Positions 45,737 through 56,912 of a DNA stretch of 64,000 nt are shown here, piece after piece. This DNA is from Zhengitettix transpicula (lineage: Eukaryota; Arthropoda; Insecta; Orthoptera; Tetrigidae). The stretch covers positions 81,946,532 to 82,010,531 of the forward strand of contig CM073591.1 of assembly GCA_037074705.1 (NCBI GenBank). The letters are read 5' to 3'. Position 1 is the stretch's first letter, and each line of letters begins with the position of its first letter. Made by a program: the position numbers and the translations under genes. The notes below the pieces were generated by a model that did not search any database, was not told where the DNA came from, and saw nothing but the letters and a program-made list of their open reading frames with translations.

Positions 45737-47361
45737 AACACTACGTACTGACTCTTATAAAAAATTCATGAGTATACCACCTGAAAGAAAATTATGTGTA
45801 CACAAATAAATGTTTCTGTTATCTAGTCCCAACTGTTTCAGGAAACTTGAAAACCCCGTCATCAGAAAATGTTCTAATAGAAAATGTATGATTCAACATG
45901 TACGGACAATAGTATTGAAAAAAATCGTCTCTAGTTCGTATAGGGTCACCAGCCTTGATTAGTCCAAGCCTTTTATTTGAATGACGTTCATCAGCTGTTT
46001 TAAAATTCAGGAGTTGGATCTTGCTCCTTCCCTAAGTTGATTGTTATTCTACATTCCGTTTCCTACGGTTTTAACACCCGAAAAACTTATTATACAGCTG
46101 GACATACGTTGTTCATCCGTTGAATCCAGAAAAATAATCCTCTCTCTAATCTCAGTATCATACGAAGACTCAAATTATACGACTTCTGCCTGAGTATAAG
46201 GGGCAAACGTATGATTCAAACAATTACTTCGTTCACAATTTTTTAAATCTTACTGAAGAATACATTATGCTTAGTTACATGTTGGGTAAAATAATTTATG
46301 AAAATTAAATAATGCATAATACTGCTTATTTAATTTTGCTGTTGAGTTATTTGTTAAAATAAAATTTTATTAATAAAGTTGAATTTGTAATAATACGAAA
46401 TACGATCTTCATACAGAAAAACTTAACTAAAACAATAACTAATAACTAAGAAAATTTAAATGTGCCGGACTTTCTGATGTGCATTTTTTAACAGATGTTA
46501 ATTCCTGGTTATATTTAAGTTTGATCAACTTTTAAAGTTAACATATTCTTTTCAAGTTTAATTGTTTATATTTTTATGTATATTTCGACGAACTAAACAG
46601 TAATTTTTGGATTTAATTTACTGGTACCACTGTTTATTGTTTCCAATTTTGTTGTTCAGTTTTTAGTTTGGGTAATGGTTTCCAATTTTCTTGTTTCTTT
46701 CATATTCTCTCCTTTGTAAATTTGTATCACAGTACAGTATAGTGATTTTTCGCCGTTAAAAAAAAACAGTGTCTTAGGTACGGAACTTTTAAATTTAAAT
46801 TTTTTTAGTTATTATTTCTCTATTTAAAGTTTTTCCGTGTAAAGGTCGTATTTAATGTTTTTAACAGACGCTAATTTCTATGGTTTATAAAGTTTAATTA
46901 AATTATATTATATTAATAATATTATAATTATTATTTGATACTATTTAGATATCTCTTCATCCCAGGGTTGTGGTGGGAACTATTTTCTCGTAAGTATCGT
47001 AAGTGATAATATGTCTAAAATTTTCTATAACTGGTCAAATAGTTGATGACTATTAAACGTAGAATGTATTTGAGCACGAAACCCTCCGATTGGTGATGTA
47101 CTCTGATTTATTGCAGAGATTTCAATGAGTGTGGCCTTTGCGTTGATGTGTAATCCCGTGATGCTGCGTTGTAATTTCCGTCATAGTAGACGTCGAAGCT
47201 CACAGAAGAGCAGCAAACACGTGTGTTATTTAATTAGCAACTTTTTGTTTTGTTATTTAGAAGCGACGTTACAGATCATCACGTAAAAGGCCGATCTCCG
47301 ATAAGAAGCCTTCACGTCACCGTGTACTGGATGTACTGGATTGTACTGGTAGCAATAACAT
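45737..47361. other. AT-rich DNA, nothing recognised
   Basis: No supported feature. A less AT-rich patch at 47050-47330 holds only short frames. Confidence 0.5.
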
Positions 47362-47363
47362 TA

Positions 47364-47730
47364 TCAGGGAGATGATATCCAATGATATCGCCTGTAGAAT
47401 TTAAAACATGATAGAAAAGAAAACAACAACAACCAAAGGAATCTATTTCTTAAATTAATTCTCTTCAGTCTTTTGCTCATCATTGGTTCTAGGAGTTGGT
47501 CCAGTATCGGGTTAGGATGGTTGTCCAGTACTGCATGGTGCTTGATGGCTTTCTTTCGGATGTCTTCCTGCACCGTAGGAACATGAAGATCGATATGCAG
47601 TGAGGTTGGTTACATACCATGGAGCGTTAGTAATTTGACGGAGTATTTTGGATTGGCACCTTTGGATGATTGCAATGTTTGATTTGGATGCACATCCCCA
47701 TAATTAAAGTCCAAAGGCCCATAACATGCA
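47364..47730 (-). pseudogene. LINE (jockey-type) polymerase C-terminal relic
   Basis: On the minus strand, one frame reads LWGCASKSNIAIIQRCQSKI and then LRQITNAPWYVTNLT. After a frameshift near 47600 another reads HIDLHVPTVQEDIRKKAIKH, HAVLDNHPNP and LLEPMMSKRLKR, and continues to a stop at 47364. LWG, IQR.QSK.LR.I..APWYV.N and DL..PTV..EI are hallmark words of the region after the reverse transcriptase in jockey-like LINEs. An in-frame stop precedes LWG. The element is 5'-truncated and inactive. Confidence 0.85.
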
Positions 47731-48862
47731 TTACTTTTTAATCGCCCTCGCAGTAAGGTTATTAAAAAAAAGGACAAATTTCGAGAAACTAAGATAGTTT
47801 CAAACTCTCTCTATGTTCACAAAATACTTTCTAGTGATGTGTAAGCGTGATATCAATTTACTGGAATTATCACGTTGTATTCTCTTATTTTCACTTCTAC
47901 ATCTTGAAAGAAAATATAATAAAGCATATTGCTTGAGTAATCAATAGTAATTGAAAAAAATACATATTTTTACTCGTTGACGCATAGCCAATTTTTTCCG
48001 TATACCACCACAGAAAAATAATTTATTTTTCAGTGACTAACTACTGTCACACGTAATTTTTATTCACGCAATATTTCCTTGCATGAAACTGAAAAATCGT
48101 GTCTCAGTGTTACAGACAATTAAATATGTACGACAATAACACCGTATAGTTCCGTTTTCCTAATTGAAATTTATTTTTAGTAATTTAAAAATTATTTTCT
48201 AAATCGCCTCACAGACCTAGATGTCAAATGAGAATATGAAAATGTAATACATTCGAAAAATCTGTATAACAGTTCTTTGCATTTTCTTTTTTCATGATAA
48301 ACGAACCATTTTGTGATAGTTAATAACTTTGACGTGTGAAATTCTATGTACAATATAAAACACATTACAAAAGAAACAACAACTACATTCGTATTAGATA
48401 CTTCAATAGTTTTTATTCGCACTTTGCTTATTTAATATCAATTCTAAAAATTGGAGTCGTATTCCGGATTTCATATCCGTGTACAATGTTAATAATAAAA
48501 TCCCCCTCTATTTTACAGCCCACTGGGAATGATTTGAAAATTAATTTATTCACTGTATAGGTAATTTGACCAAAATTAAATATTTTTCTTAATTATTTGA
48601 ATGCATATAATTACCATGTATCTGTCACAAATTCTCCTCTAATGATTTCATCAGTTGAAGCTCAATATACTGGGTTTGATTTTCATGAGGCTTTTTACGA
48701 ATGTAACTTTTCATCGAGTTGTGTAATATCTTGAGGATTACATTTATTAAATACTACTGAAGGGAGGAGTCATGAGGAATGTTGATGAAGGACAGGTTTG
48801 ACCGGTGCCTATGCCAATATCCAAATATGACTTCTATGCTTGCTCAGAGTCCACTGATCCCG
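47731..48862. other. AT-rich DNA, nothing recognised
   Basis: No supported feature. Confidence 0.55.
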
Positions 48863-48897
48863 TATAAAAAGACCTTCGTCATTTGTTGCATACAGTT
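48863..48897 (+). promoter_or_regulatory. Candidate TATA plus initiator core promoter
   Basis: TATAAAAAG starts at 48863. ACAGTT, five of six matches to the arthropod initiator TCAGTY, places its A at 48894, exactly 31 bases downstream. That is the standard spacing. The first ATG downstream (about 48951) opens only 14 codons, so any transcript would need splicing or be non-coding. Chance occurrence in AT-rich DNA is possible. Confidence 0.3.
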
Positions 48898-48900
48898 ATC

Positions 48901-49786
48901 GAAGAAGGAATTTAGAATTATTTAAATAAAACCAAACGGCATGTTACTGGAGTACAATTTACGTACAGTGGCGCTTATCCGGTAGAGAAGAGATAATTTG
49001 GGTCCTACCACCAATTTTTGTGTTTAAAACGCAATTTATTTCATTCCCATTTATCAATGAGAATTTTATTCCTTTAAAATGAAATTTTAATTGCCAATGG
49101 CAGTTACCCATCTCAAATCTAAATATGGGGATCTAGATGACGGTCTTTCGCAAAGATATCAAGAGTAGTCTAGATTCTAAATAAAGTCACACGATCTAAT
49201 CAACTAGTCAAGCCTAAGTAAATTCAAATCCTAATTCATAAAATTTTAATGCAATTCTTTATATGACATTCAAAATAATATTAATATTTCCTGGTAATAT
49301 TTGATAGCGAAATTCCGCCACGCTGTAAAGATCGTGTGAATATTTTAATTACCTTTTCCCTGGCACAATTTCATGTAAGAGGAATCCTGTCGGTAATTAT
49401 GTACTAAATATTACTTCGTTATAATTTTTTCTCTCATTTCATTCCTCAATATATCATTACTCTGATGAGAGCGAGGTGTCTTGAAGCCGAGTGGTGAACT
49501 GAGTAATAATAGCGAATCTCTGACCGTTTCTTGGTTTCTATACTAAACATTTACGCGTCTGACTGAAAAGCTATTCTTTATCTTAAGTCAATAATAATAA
49601 TGTGTCAAATTAAAAGTACAACTTATTTGTGCCAACAAGTCTCTTAGAGATTTTTTATTTTTTAAGTTTTTTTAAAATTTGTCACGAGATCTTCCCTTTT
49701 CATTCCTTTTAATGGTATATTTTCTCAAGTATAATTAACGGTTTTATTTATTATTCAATTTGAATACTAGTTACTTTGCCAACTAG
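48901..49786. other. AT-rich DNA, nothing recognised
   Basis: No supported feature. Confidence 0.5.
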
Positions 49787-50035
49787 CTGTGGTGTAATGG
49801 TCAACGTCACGGCATGCGACGTCCTGGGTTCGAATCCTGACATGGGCATTGATGTGTTCGATATGTTAAAATCCTGGGATTAGAAGTCGAGGAGAGTCGA
49901 CGCACTGACCATGTACCCCTCCAAAACAAATCCGGAATGTGTAATGAAAACTGAGTATGGCAGTCGTCTTAGTCATGGAAAGCTCTGAACAAGGCTGTAG
50001 AGTAAAGGCTGAAAATTTATTATTTTTCTTTATAC
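49787..50035 (+). repeat. tRNA-derived SINE
   Basis: The head has a pol III A box (TGGTGTAATGG at about 49790) and a perfect B box (GGTTCGAATCC at about 49829), spaced as in a tRNA. The acceptor and other stems do not fold as a true tRNA. About 190 bases of body follow with AT-rich DNA at the end. Head plus unrelated body is the SINE pattern. No target duplication was noticed. Confidence 0.65.
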
Positions 50036-50099
50036 TTATTTTCCGAATTGTTGTAATTTGTGTATTCTCGTTGATTTTATTTCATAGTTGATGACACGT

Positions 50100-50141
50100 A
50101 TAGTATATATTATTAAATATATAGTATATATTATTAAATAT
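50100..50141. repeat. Short tandem duplication
   Basis: ATAGTATATATTATTAAATA occurs twice, one base apart. Confidence 0.9.
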
Positions 50142-50172
50142 GTATGTAATTTGACTTGTCCTGTTTATTCAG

Positions 50173-50798
50173 TACTAGCTGGGTGCCCGGCTTTGCCGGA
50201 TTGTCATAGTTAAACTCAGCGATATCCATAATCCAGTATTCGATTCAAATCTCAGTTGTTTTCGCGTTATTTTTGGTAGTGCTCCTCCAACCCAATCCCT
50301 AAGAGTTCTCCTTTGCTGAAAGGAGTTGAAATGATATACAAAAATATCTGGAGAAACGGTATCTATCTCACTGACCACGAAAAATTTTCTTTAGACGAAC
50401 ATATCGGTCGTTTTTACATTTTGAAAATTTCTAACGTCACCCCGGGGAGTTAAACGGCAAGTTGAATGTCTTAATTAATCACAGCGACATCCATAACACC
50501 GGATTCGACTCCTTTAATGTTATATTTATGTAAAGACTATCCGCCGCCCGGATACCGAAAGGGGTAGAAATCTCAGTGACCCCGAAAATTATGTATCTGA
50601 CGCAAAAATCGGTCGTTTTATCATGTCTAAAAAGTTCCATCCCCGCCCCTGTGGGTGGTAGATGTGTCTTACCCACAGTATTTGTTGCGGTTCAAAAGCA
50701 ATATGTGTAGGAAATTTGGTCAAATTTCCTCCACGGGTGTAGATTTGTATGTGCAACACACAAACACACAGTCTATTTTATTTATTAGAAGATAGATT
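50173..50798 (+). repeat. LINE/SINE-type 3' repeat with internal duplication
   Basis: Starts CTAGCTGGGTGCCCGGCTTT and ends near GTAGATTTGTATGTGCAACA, CACAAACACACAG and ATTAGAAGATAGAT. This is the layout of common insect non-LTR 3' UTR-derived repeats: GC-rich CCCGGC start, long non-coding body, CACACA then a TTTATTAGAAGATAGAT-like tail. Inside, about 250 bases occur twice in diverged form: AGCGATATCCATAA/AGCGACATCCATAA, CACTGACCACGAAAA/CAGTGACCCCGAAAA and ATCGGTCGTTTTTA/ATCGGTCGTTTTAT. Minus-strand frames in it are shadows. Confidence 0.7.
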
Positions 50799-52490
50799 AG
50801 AAATATAGAAAAAAGTTGAACCAATAAATTTAAATCTAAAATCATTAAGTAAAATAAAAATCACGAAGATAATAAAAATAGTTGTCAATTAGAAATATAT
50901 GTTCGTCAAAACTGTTTTAGCAGGAAAATGGGGAATAATTCTTGAAAAATTACTTAGACATATTAATAGAATTGACACGTACAACGTTGATGAAAGGTTT
51001 CATTGCAGATAATCAAACTTCCAAAAAGTTAATGAATAATTCAATTTCAATTCATTGTTTAATATCATTAGGATATACTGGGAAAGTGCAAGTAATTTAC
51101 GTTATACACGCCTTTTTATGGGTTTATTTTATGCACATTTTGTTTAGGGCAAATTGTGCGTCAAAATTTAGACGCAATTTCGCCCTTCATCCATTTGAGT
51201 AAGGAATACTACAGCCAAACCGTCACTATAGTATAGGCTATAGAGGTAAACGTAGCGAGATGAATACGCTCAAGAGTATTCTTTCATAAAGCGATTTATA
51301 TTTACTGTAATATTTTACAATTACAACCAAGCTTTACACGGTCGTCCGAGAGTTAGTAATAATAGAGTATTTGTTAAATAATACTTTAAATTGATTTTTT
51401 TAAGCACTTTATTTATTTAAAATAAAATCAGAGAAATCTTGGATCATGCATCAGAGAAAATCTATATAATGTTTAAGGATAACTCAATTAGAAAATACCG
51501 GTACTTAGATATAATTTTGTGGACCTCAATTTTTTAATCTGATTTGTTCTTAATACTATTCCCTCTCCGTCTCTAATCAAAATGTTAACTGATCTCTCGT
51601 ACTGTCATCTCCCGTCTTTCTATAAACTATTTTCCTATCCAAAAATGTTGATATTTTCAGTTAAGCTTCTAGTTCTGAATAAACAAACGTTCACATCCGT
51701 GTCTCACCACCTATGAGCTTTTGCTTATCACCCACCACTTAGCTAAAAGCGGCGACTCTTTCTGTCACTCTATCTTCAAAGACTACCTCCAAATATTTTA
51801 GAGCAATTTCCGCGTTGTCCAACCGGATTTGCAAGCGAGCAGATGTCTTCCGAAAGGTTCGAATACTTCCTGCTTAACAGTGTTTTTTTGTCTCCCGTTG
51901 AGGCCACACATATACCAACAACATTATTACAAGCCTAGGCAACATTCAAATTTTAGATATTAAATCATATCAAGGAGATGAAAATTGCTGTAATGACAAC
52001 TTTTCAAGTACGATAAAACTATAAAGAATAATAAAACCGCAGATTAAAGTAAATATTATGTAACGCGTGTATTTTGATTTTAATTTGGTTTGTCTTCGGA
52101 AGTGTTGCCTGCTGTAGTTTGGAGAATTCGAAATCGTACATTGACGGACGGATACCAGGAGTTGTTTTTTGTGAAATGTTGGACGAGGTGTGCGTGGGTG
52201 TGGAGGAGACAAATATTTCCATCCAAATAATTTTCGTGTCCTGTCTCGATTGTTGGCCTCAACATGACTGAATTGTTGGCCACTGTTGACTACAGAACTG
52301 CAGCTTCGTGTTATAACTCTTGTAACAATGGAAGAATCAGTGAAACAATGACATTTTCGAACAAGTTTTCTAATAATGAAAAAAGTAAAAAGAATGAGAG
52401 GATATAAATGGAGGGACCTAAAATATGAAAACTAAATTAGTTGAAGTGTATTCACGATGTTTATGAGCAAAATATGGGAAGCTTCTTAAA
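50799..52490. other. AT-rich DNA, nothing firmly recognised
   Basis: The GC-richer piece 52074-52280 is open on both strands (65-80 codons) with no known motif. It is not called. Confidence 0.45.
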
Positions 52491-52499
52491 GTACTACAG

Positions 52500-53060
52500 C
52501 AGAGATTGGCAATATGGCGCACGTTTTAATTTAACGGACCTCCACCGCTCGTAATAAAATGAGTCAGTCTGGTCTATGCGCTACTGAGGGACAGTTGTTA
52601 GTGTTGAACTCCGGTCATAGTGCAGTTCTCATAATGCAAAAAGGTCACGAAGCACAAAAGCTGTGAGGAGCGAGAATTACGTGCCACGTCTTCCAGTTCA
52701 CAAATGGGCAGCACGAGTACGTTGCAATAAAATCCCGGAGGCCGACGCCTTAGCCAGTGGTCAACCCCTGAGTCGACGCCATGCAGTGATCCTGACTAGA
52801 TCTCGCTGCAGTTAACCCGTTCTGCCAGCTGCGAGATTTGGAGGCGTCAGTGCGTTGGTTACGAGAGCTACAGCAGACGAACAGAACACAGAAATAGCAG
52901 TACGTATTTGATAACGGGCAGCTAATCTCTTCTACGTAATCCACAGGTGCCTGAGATAAGAGTTTTTCATGCCTAACTGTAATAAACTTATAAAAATGTC
53001 TTAAATGGCCAATAATATTTTTTTGATTTAACGTAAACACCCAGCCCAATATAAAATAAT
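52500..53060. other. GC-balanced island, unrecognised
   Basis: A block of balanced composition with a 99-codon minus-strand frame (52750-53049). That frame is Cys- and Ser-rich in the middle (YCYFCVLFVCCSSRNQ). There is no known domain, no clear splice junction and no repeat partner in the window. It could be an unknown repeat or an exon/UTR. Confidence 0.25.
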
Positions 53061-54046
53061 TCTTTACAATACATTATATGTATAGTTCGCCAAAGCGGCA
53101 ACACAATTATTTACATTTACTTCTTTACAAGAAGGTACCTGAGGCACCACAATATTTATTAACTACATAAATTTATAAAATTATTACCCAACCAGATTAA
53201 CTGCGAATGCAAAACGTCAATAAAATAGCTACGTATGGCGACACATATTGCTTCGATAATCGGGAGATACAGCAATGTGTATTAAAGCTATCACTCTCGA
53301 TTGGAGAAGTTACACATTTCTAAAATTTAGTGTTTATCAGTTCCGTGCAGGTTATTTCATCGTGATCAAATAAACATTCTATAACTGACATAGAATAATA
53401 AAATTCTTTTGAAGGAAGTCAAAACAGAAGCAGTAAGGAATAAAAACGATAGGGATGACTCCTAGAATAATGAAGGTAATAAATTATTTGCTCAAAGAAA
53501 TAAATATAGAACTGATCAAGTTAATATTGGAAGACTAATAATAAATGGTTTACATAAATTAAGTAAATGGAATATTGGAAGTAGCAGAAGAAAAATAAGT
53601 GAAAGTAATATGTGAAAGAGCGATGATATTATGTAAAATGATATGTTTTAAAATAAGACAAAACAGAAGTTATCTTAGATGAAATTAAAAAAGATAAAAT
53701 ATTGTTAAAATAATTTACGAACTGCATTTATAACAATAATAGAGAAGTATTGTAACAGAATATGGAAAATATAACGATAAAAACTGAATACAGTACATTT
53801 AATAAGGATTAAGGTCCAGATACATCCATTTCACTTGGTGTGATACCATCAGAGAATTAAAACTTGGAGGAACATAAATATTAAAGACAGTTCAAACAAT
53901 TGTGTATATCCAAATAGTTCTCCTATAGTGAACCAACAGACGATAAAGTTGCCATACAATATAAAACATTAATATTTTGTTGTTATTATGTATGAATTAA
54001 ATAAATTACTACCTTTATTTTCAAACAATTTAAAATATATTATTCT
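53061..54046. other. AT-rich DNA, nothing recognised
   Basis: Purine-rich from 53400 to 53800 on the plus strand. No gene. Confidence 0.55.
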
Positions 54047-54047
54047 A

Positions 54048-54162
54048 TATAACAACGATGTTCCAGTAAATTTTTGGAGTTTCATCAGATTAAAACCTGA
54101 TGAAAGTACAAAAAGGTTACAACTGGTTGAAGTAAAAAAGTCACTGAAACTTCGTTGTTATA
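54048..54162. repeat. Inverted Penelope-type motif pair (nested palindrome)
   Basis: Centre: TTTCATCAG (54080-54088), 8 bases, CTGATGAAA (54097-54105), a perfect inverted pair that gives an outward CTGATGA on each strand. Outer arms: TATAACAACGA (54048-54058) and TTCGTTGTTATA (54151-54162). On the plus strand CTGATGA is followed 43 bases later by GAAACTTCGTTG, as in a hammerhead with an enlarged stem II. On the minus strand the matching box is degraded. A 60-codon plus-strand frame that overlaps it is a shadow. Confidence 0.5.
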
Positions 54163-54366
54163 TTGAATAAAATATTTTAAAATGTCTGTAAATAAATGTC
54201 GTTCATTTATTTACTTTATGTTATTATAAAAACACTCGAAAAATAAATAGCAATTATTTATGGAAATAACAATATTGATGACCAAGAAAATTTTAATCAC
54301 AACAATGAACTATAACCTATTTAAACAGATAACTATGACACAATAATTGCTTTTTTTGGGGGTGTA
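54163..54366. other. AT-rich spacer
   Basis: Nothing recognised between the Penelope-type pair and the GR cluster. Confidence 0.5.
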
Positions 54367-54910
54367 GATAGGCTATGTATAATGTAATCCACATAGTGGC
54401 AACTCCCCTCTTATAGCATAGAAAATGGATTTGAAAGGGGGGATGCGGTCAGGTGTAGGAAGGTAGCCAAGGGTTACTAGGGCCCCCGGGCTATATTTTA
54501 AGGATCCTACCCGGCATTCGCCTAAAGGAATGCAGGGAAAACCTTAGAAAAACCTGCATCGGGTAGGTCGGGCATTGGGTACTTGTCCCAGGCCCTTCCG
54601 ATAGCGGGAGAGGAGTTTGCTGTGGGGACGCAGCATTCCCTTCTCCGTGCCTCGACCAGTTTAGGAGGCAGCTGGCCGACTACTCCAATAGGAATAGCGG
54701 ACAACTCTTACCGTATGCCCAACGTCTGCGACCCCGGAACATACACCTCTCAGAACAGGCCGAGGTGCCTCGGCTTGTGGGAACCTTAGTTCAAAAACGG
54801 AGAGGAAAAGGCATACCCAAAGGTAGCCCCTTCGTATCTCTCCTAAAAGGTTCTACCTGCGAGAGAAAATCCCTCGCAGGTTACCTGCGAGAGAATCCTC
54901 TCGCAGGCTT
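54367..54910 (-). repeat. GC-rich retroposon GR, copy 7 (near full length)
   Basis: Minus-strand copy. It runs from the reversed tail (AACTCCCCTCTTATAGCATA) through all landmarks to the 5' sub-repeats: CCTGCGAGAGAA, CCCTCGCAGG, TTACCTGCGAGAGAA and CTCTCGCAGG (54857-54907). It lies head-to-head with copy 9 and makes a ~540-bp-armed inverted repeat. It contains the shared frames at 54522-54704 (minus) and 54583-54789 (plus). Confidence 0.95.
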
Positions 54911-54954
54911 TAAAGTTTCTTGAGCATTTATAATCTTTAGATAAAAAAATAGCT

Positions 54955-55163
54955 GGTTTTCTAGGGTTTTTCCCTGCATCACTTTTAGGCCAATTGCCGG
55001 GTAGGATCCTTAAACCATAGCCCGGGGGCCCTAGTTAACCCTTGGCTGCCTTCTTCTACCTTACCGCATCCCCCCTTTCAAAAACCCTTCCTATGCTATT
55101 AAAGGGGAGTTGCCAGAACGTGGATTACCCTCATGTAGCCTATTACCCAAAAAAAAAAAAAAA
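54955..55163 (+). repeat. GC-rich retroposon GR, copy 8 (3' part only)
   Basis: Begins GGTTTTCTAGGGTTTTTCCC and ends in about 15 A. It shares private variants with copy 9 (GGCCAATTGCCGGG, GCTGCCTTCTTCTACC, GCCAGAACGTGG, CTATTACCC), so the two are sister copies. Its left flank is AAAAAAATAGCT, and the same word follows its A run. Confidence 0.92.
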
Positions 55164-55709
55164 TAGCTTCGAGATACTCTGGCGAGGGATTTTCTCTCGC
55201 AGGTAGAACCTTTTACGAGAGATACGAAGGGGCTACCTTTGGGTATGCCTTTTCCTCTCCGTTTTGAACCAAGGTTCCCACATGCCGAGGCACCTCGGCC
55301 AGTTTTGAGAGGTGTATGTTCCGGGGTCGCAGACGTTGGGCATACGGTAAGAGTTGTCCGCTATTCCTATTGGAGTAGTCGGCCAGCTGCCTCCTAAACT
55401 GGTCGAGACACGGAGAAGGGAATGCTGCGACCCCACAGCAAACTCCTCTCCCGCTACCGGAAGGGCGTGGGACAAGTACCAAATGCCCGACCTACCTGAT
55501 GCAGGTTTTCTAGGGTTTTTCCCTGCATCACTTTTAGGCCAATTGCCGGGTAGGATCCTTAAACCATAGCCCGGGGGCCCTAGTTAACCCTTGGCTGCCT
55601 TCTTCTACCTTACCGCATCCCCCCTTTCAAGTCCCTTCCTATGCTATTAAAGGGGAGTTGCCAGAACGTGGATTACCCTCATGTAGCCTATTACCCAAAA
55701 AAAAAAAAA
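55164..55709 (+). repeat. GC-rich retroposon GR, copy 9 (near full length, flanked by direct repeat)
   Basis: Flanked on both sides by A-run plus TAGCTTCGAGA (55164-55174 and 55710-55720). The order is 5' CTCTCGCAGG sub-repeat, AGAACC, the GGGGCTACC block, GTTCCCACATGCCGAGGC, then the standard landmarks and about 13 A at the end. It is near full length. The frames at 55354-55569 (plus) and 55233-55475 (minus) are the shared GR frames. Confidence 0.95.
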
Positions 55710-55720
55710 TAGCTTCGAGA

Positions 55721-56912
55721 GGGTAGATTGGTATTTTGAAACGTTACATAAATGATATTGTGAAGGTTTGATTGAAAATTTTGTTGGTGTGTTATAATTT
55801 AATTTACGCGTAGTTCATATTTTATTGTATCTGCCACTAACACAGACTAAACTTCAGTATTAACAAATTCAATCATTCATAGAAAAAACGATACAGGTAC
55901 GATGTTTCTTAAACGCAATTTAATTATAATTAAACCAATGAAATAGGATCGCATATTGTAGTCCAAAGGCAATGATACTATTCTGAAGTTGTTGTAAACC
56001 AAACCATCTACCGCTAAGTGACGTGTTCTCGGCGTGACATATGTTGTATTGCGCAGATTAAGTGAAAGTTGATTTATAGGATCATTTAAGCTGGCCTGAA
56101 ACACCTGCTGTTCTTGTTATTTGATCTTCTTGTTTGTAGAAAATTTTTTCGCAATACAGAGTGCTATTACATTTATATGATACTGTTCTCCGTTGTCATA
56201 TACATTCGGTAGCTTGGCACTTGCAACAGATTCCGATTTTCCCCCGGTTAAAATTACTCAAACTTTACATAGCTACTTAAATCTGTAATTACGATATTTT
56301 ACATGTTGCATTTCGGTTAGAGAAGTGAAATTTATCAAGCTTCTCTATTCTGAGTATCCTTAAAATGAACTATGAAAATCTCGCAACAGGTATTTCAACA
56401 ACATTTCCTTGTTTAAAATTATGTACGTGAAGTGTATTGAAGAGAAGCAAATATTAAACACATAAATACGCGTATCATTTACCAAAACTAGATTCTCCTA
56501 TTGTAACATTTGTTTCTAATGTAACGTCATTTACATACAATTTTGTGTTTCGTTTTACGAAACGTGATTATGAAATTATTGAATATTATTTATATGTTCA
56601 AAATTTGACTTTCATTCTAAACCCTTTAATAAAATACTACTAGAGTTTATATTTAATTAAGAGTATATATTTCACCTGTCAGATATTCATTGTGAAGAGA
56701 CACATCATAATATGTACTTATTTATATATTTATTTGAAAACGCTTATCTGTCATACAATTCCCGATGATGAATCTTGTCTGCCTTTGTTCTGTGCTTTCA
56801 CAATATAATTTAGGATTTCTTCAAAACAATTTATTAGAAGCTTACGACCTTCATCCTTCTCCAACATCCAGTCGAAATTATTTTCGTATAATTTTAAAGT
56901 CAAGACCTGAAT
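55721..56912. other. AT-rich DNA, nothing recognised
   Basis: No supported feature. Confidence 0.55.

Noticed and set aside
48640..48680. CTGATGA box on the minus strand as a hammerhead
   Set aside because: No GAAA box follows and no stem II can be drawn.
49787..49870. Functional tRNA gene
   Set aside because: Good A and B boxes but no cloverleaf, and a SINE-like body follows.
51970..52283. Four overlapping frames on both strands
   Set aside because: Short GC-richer patch, no motif, no partner exon.
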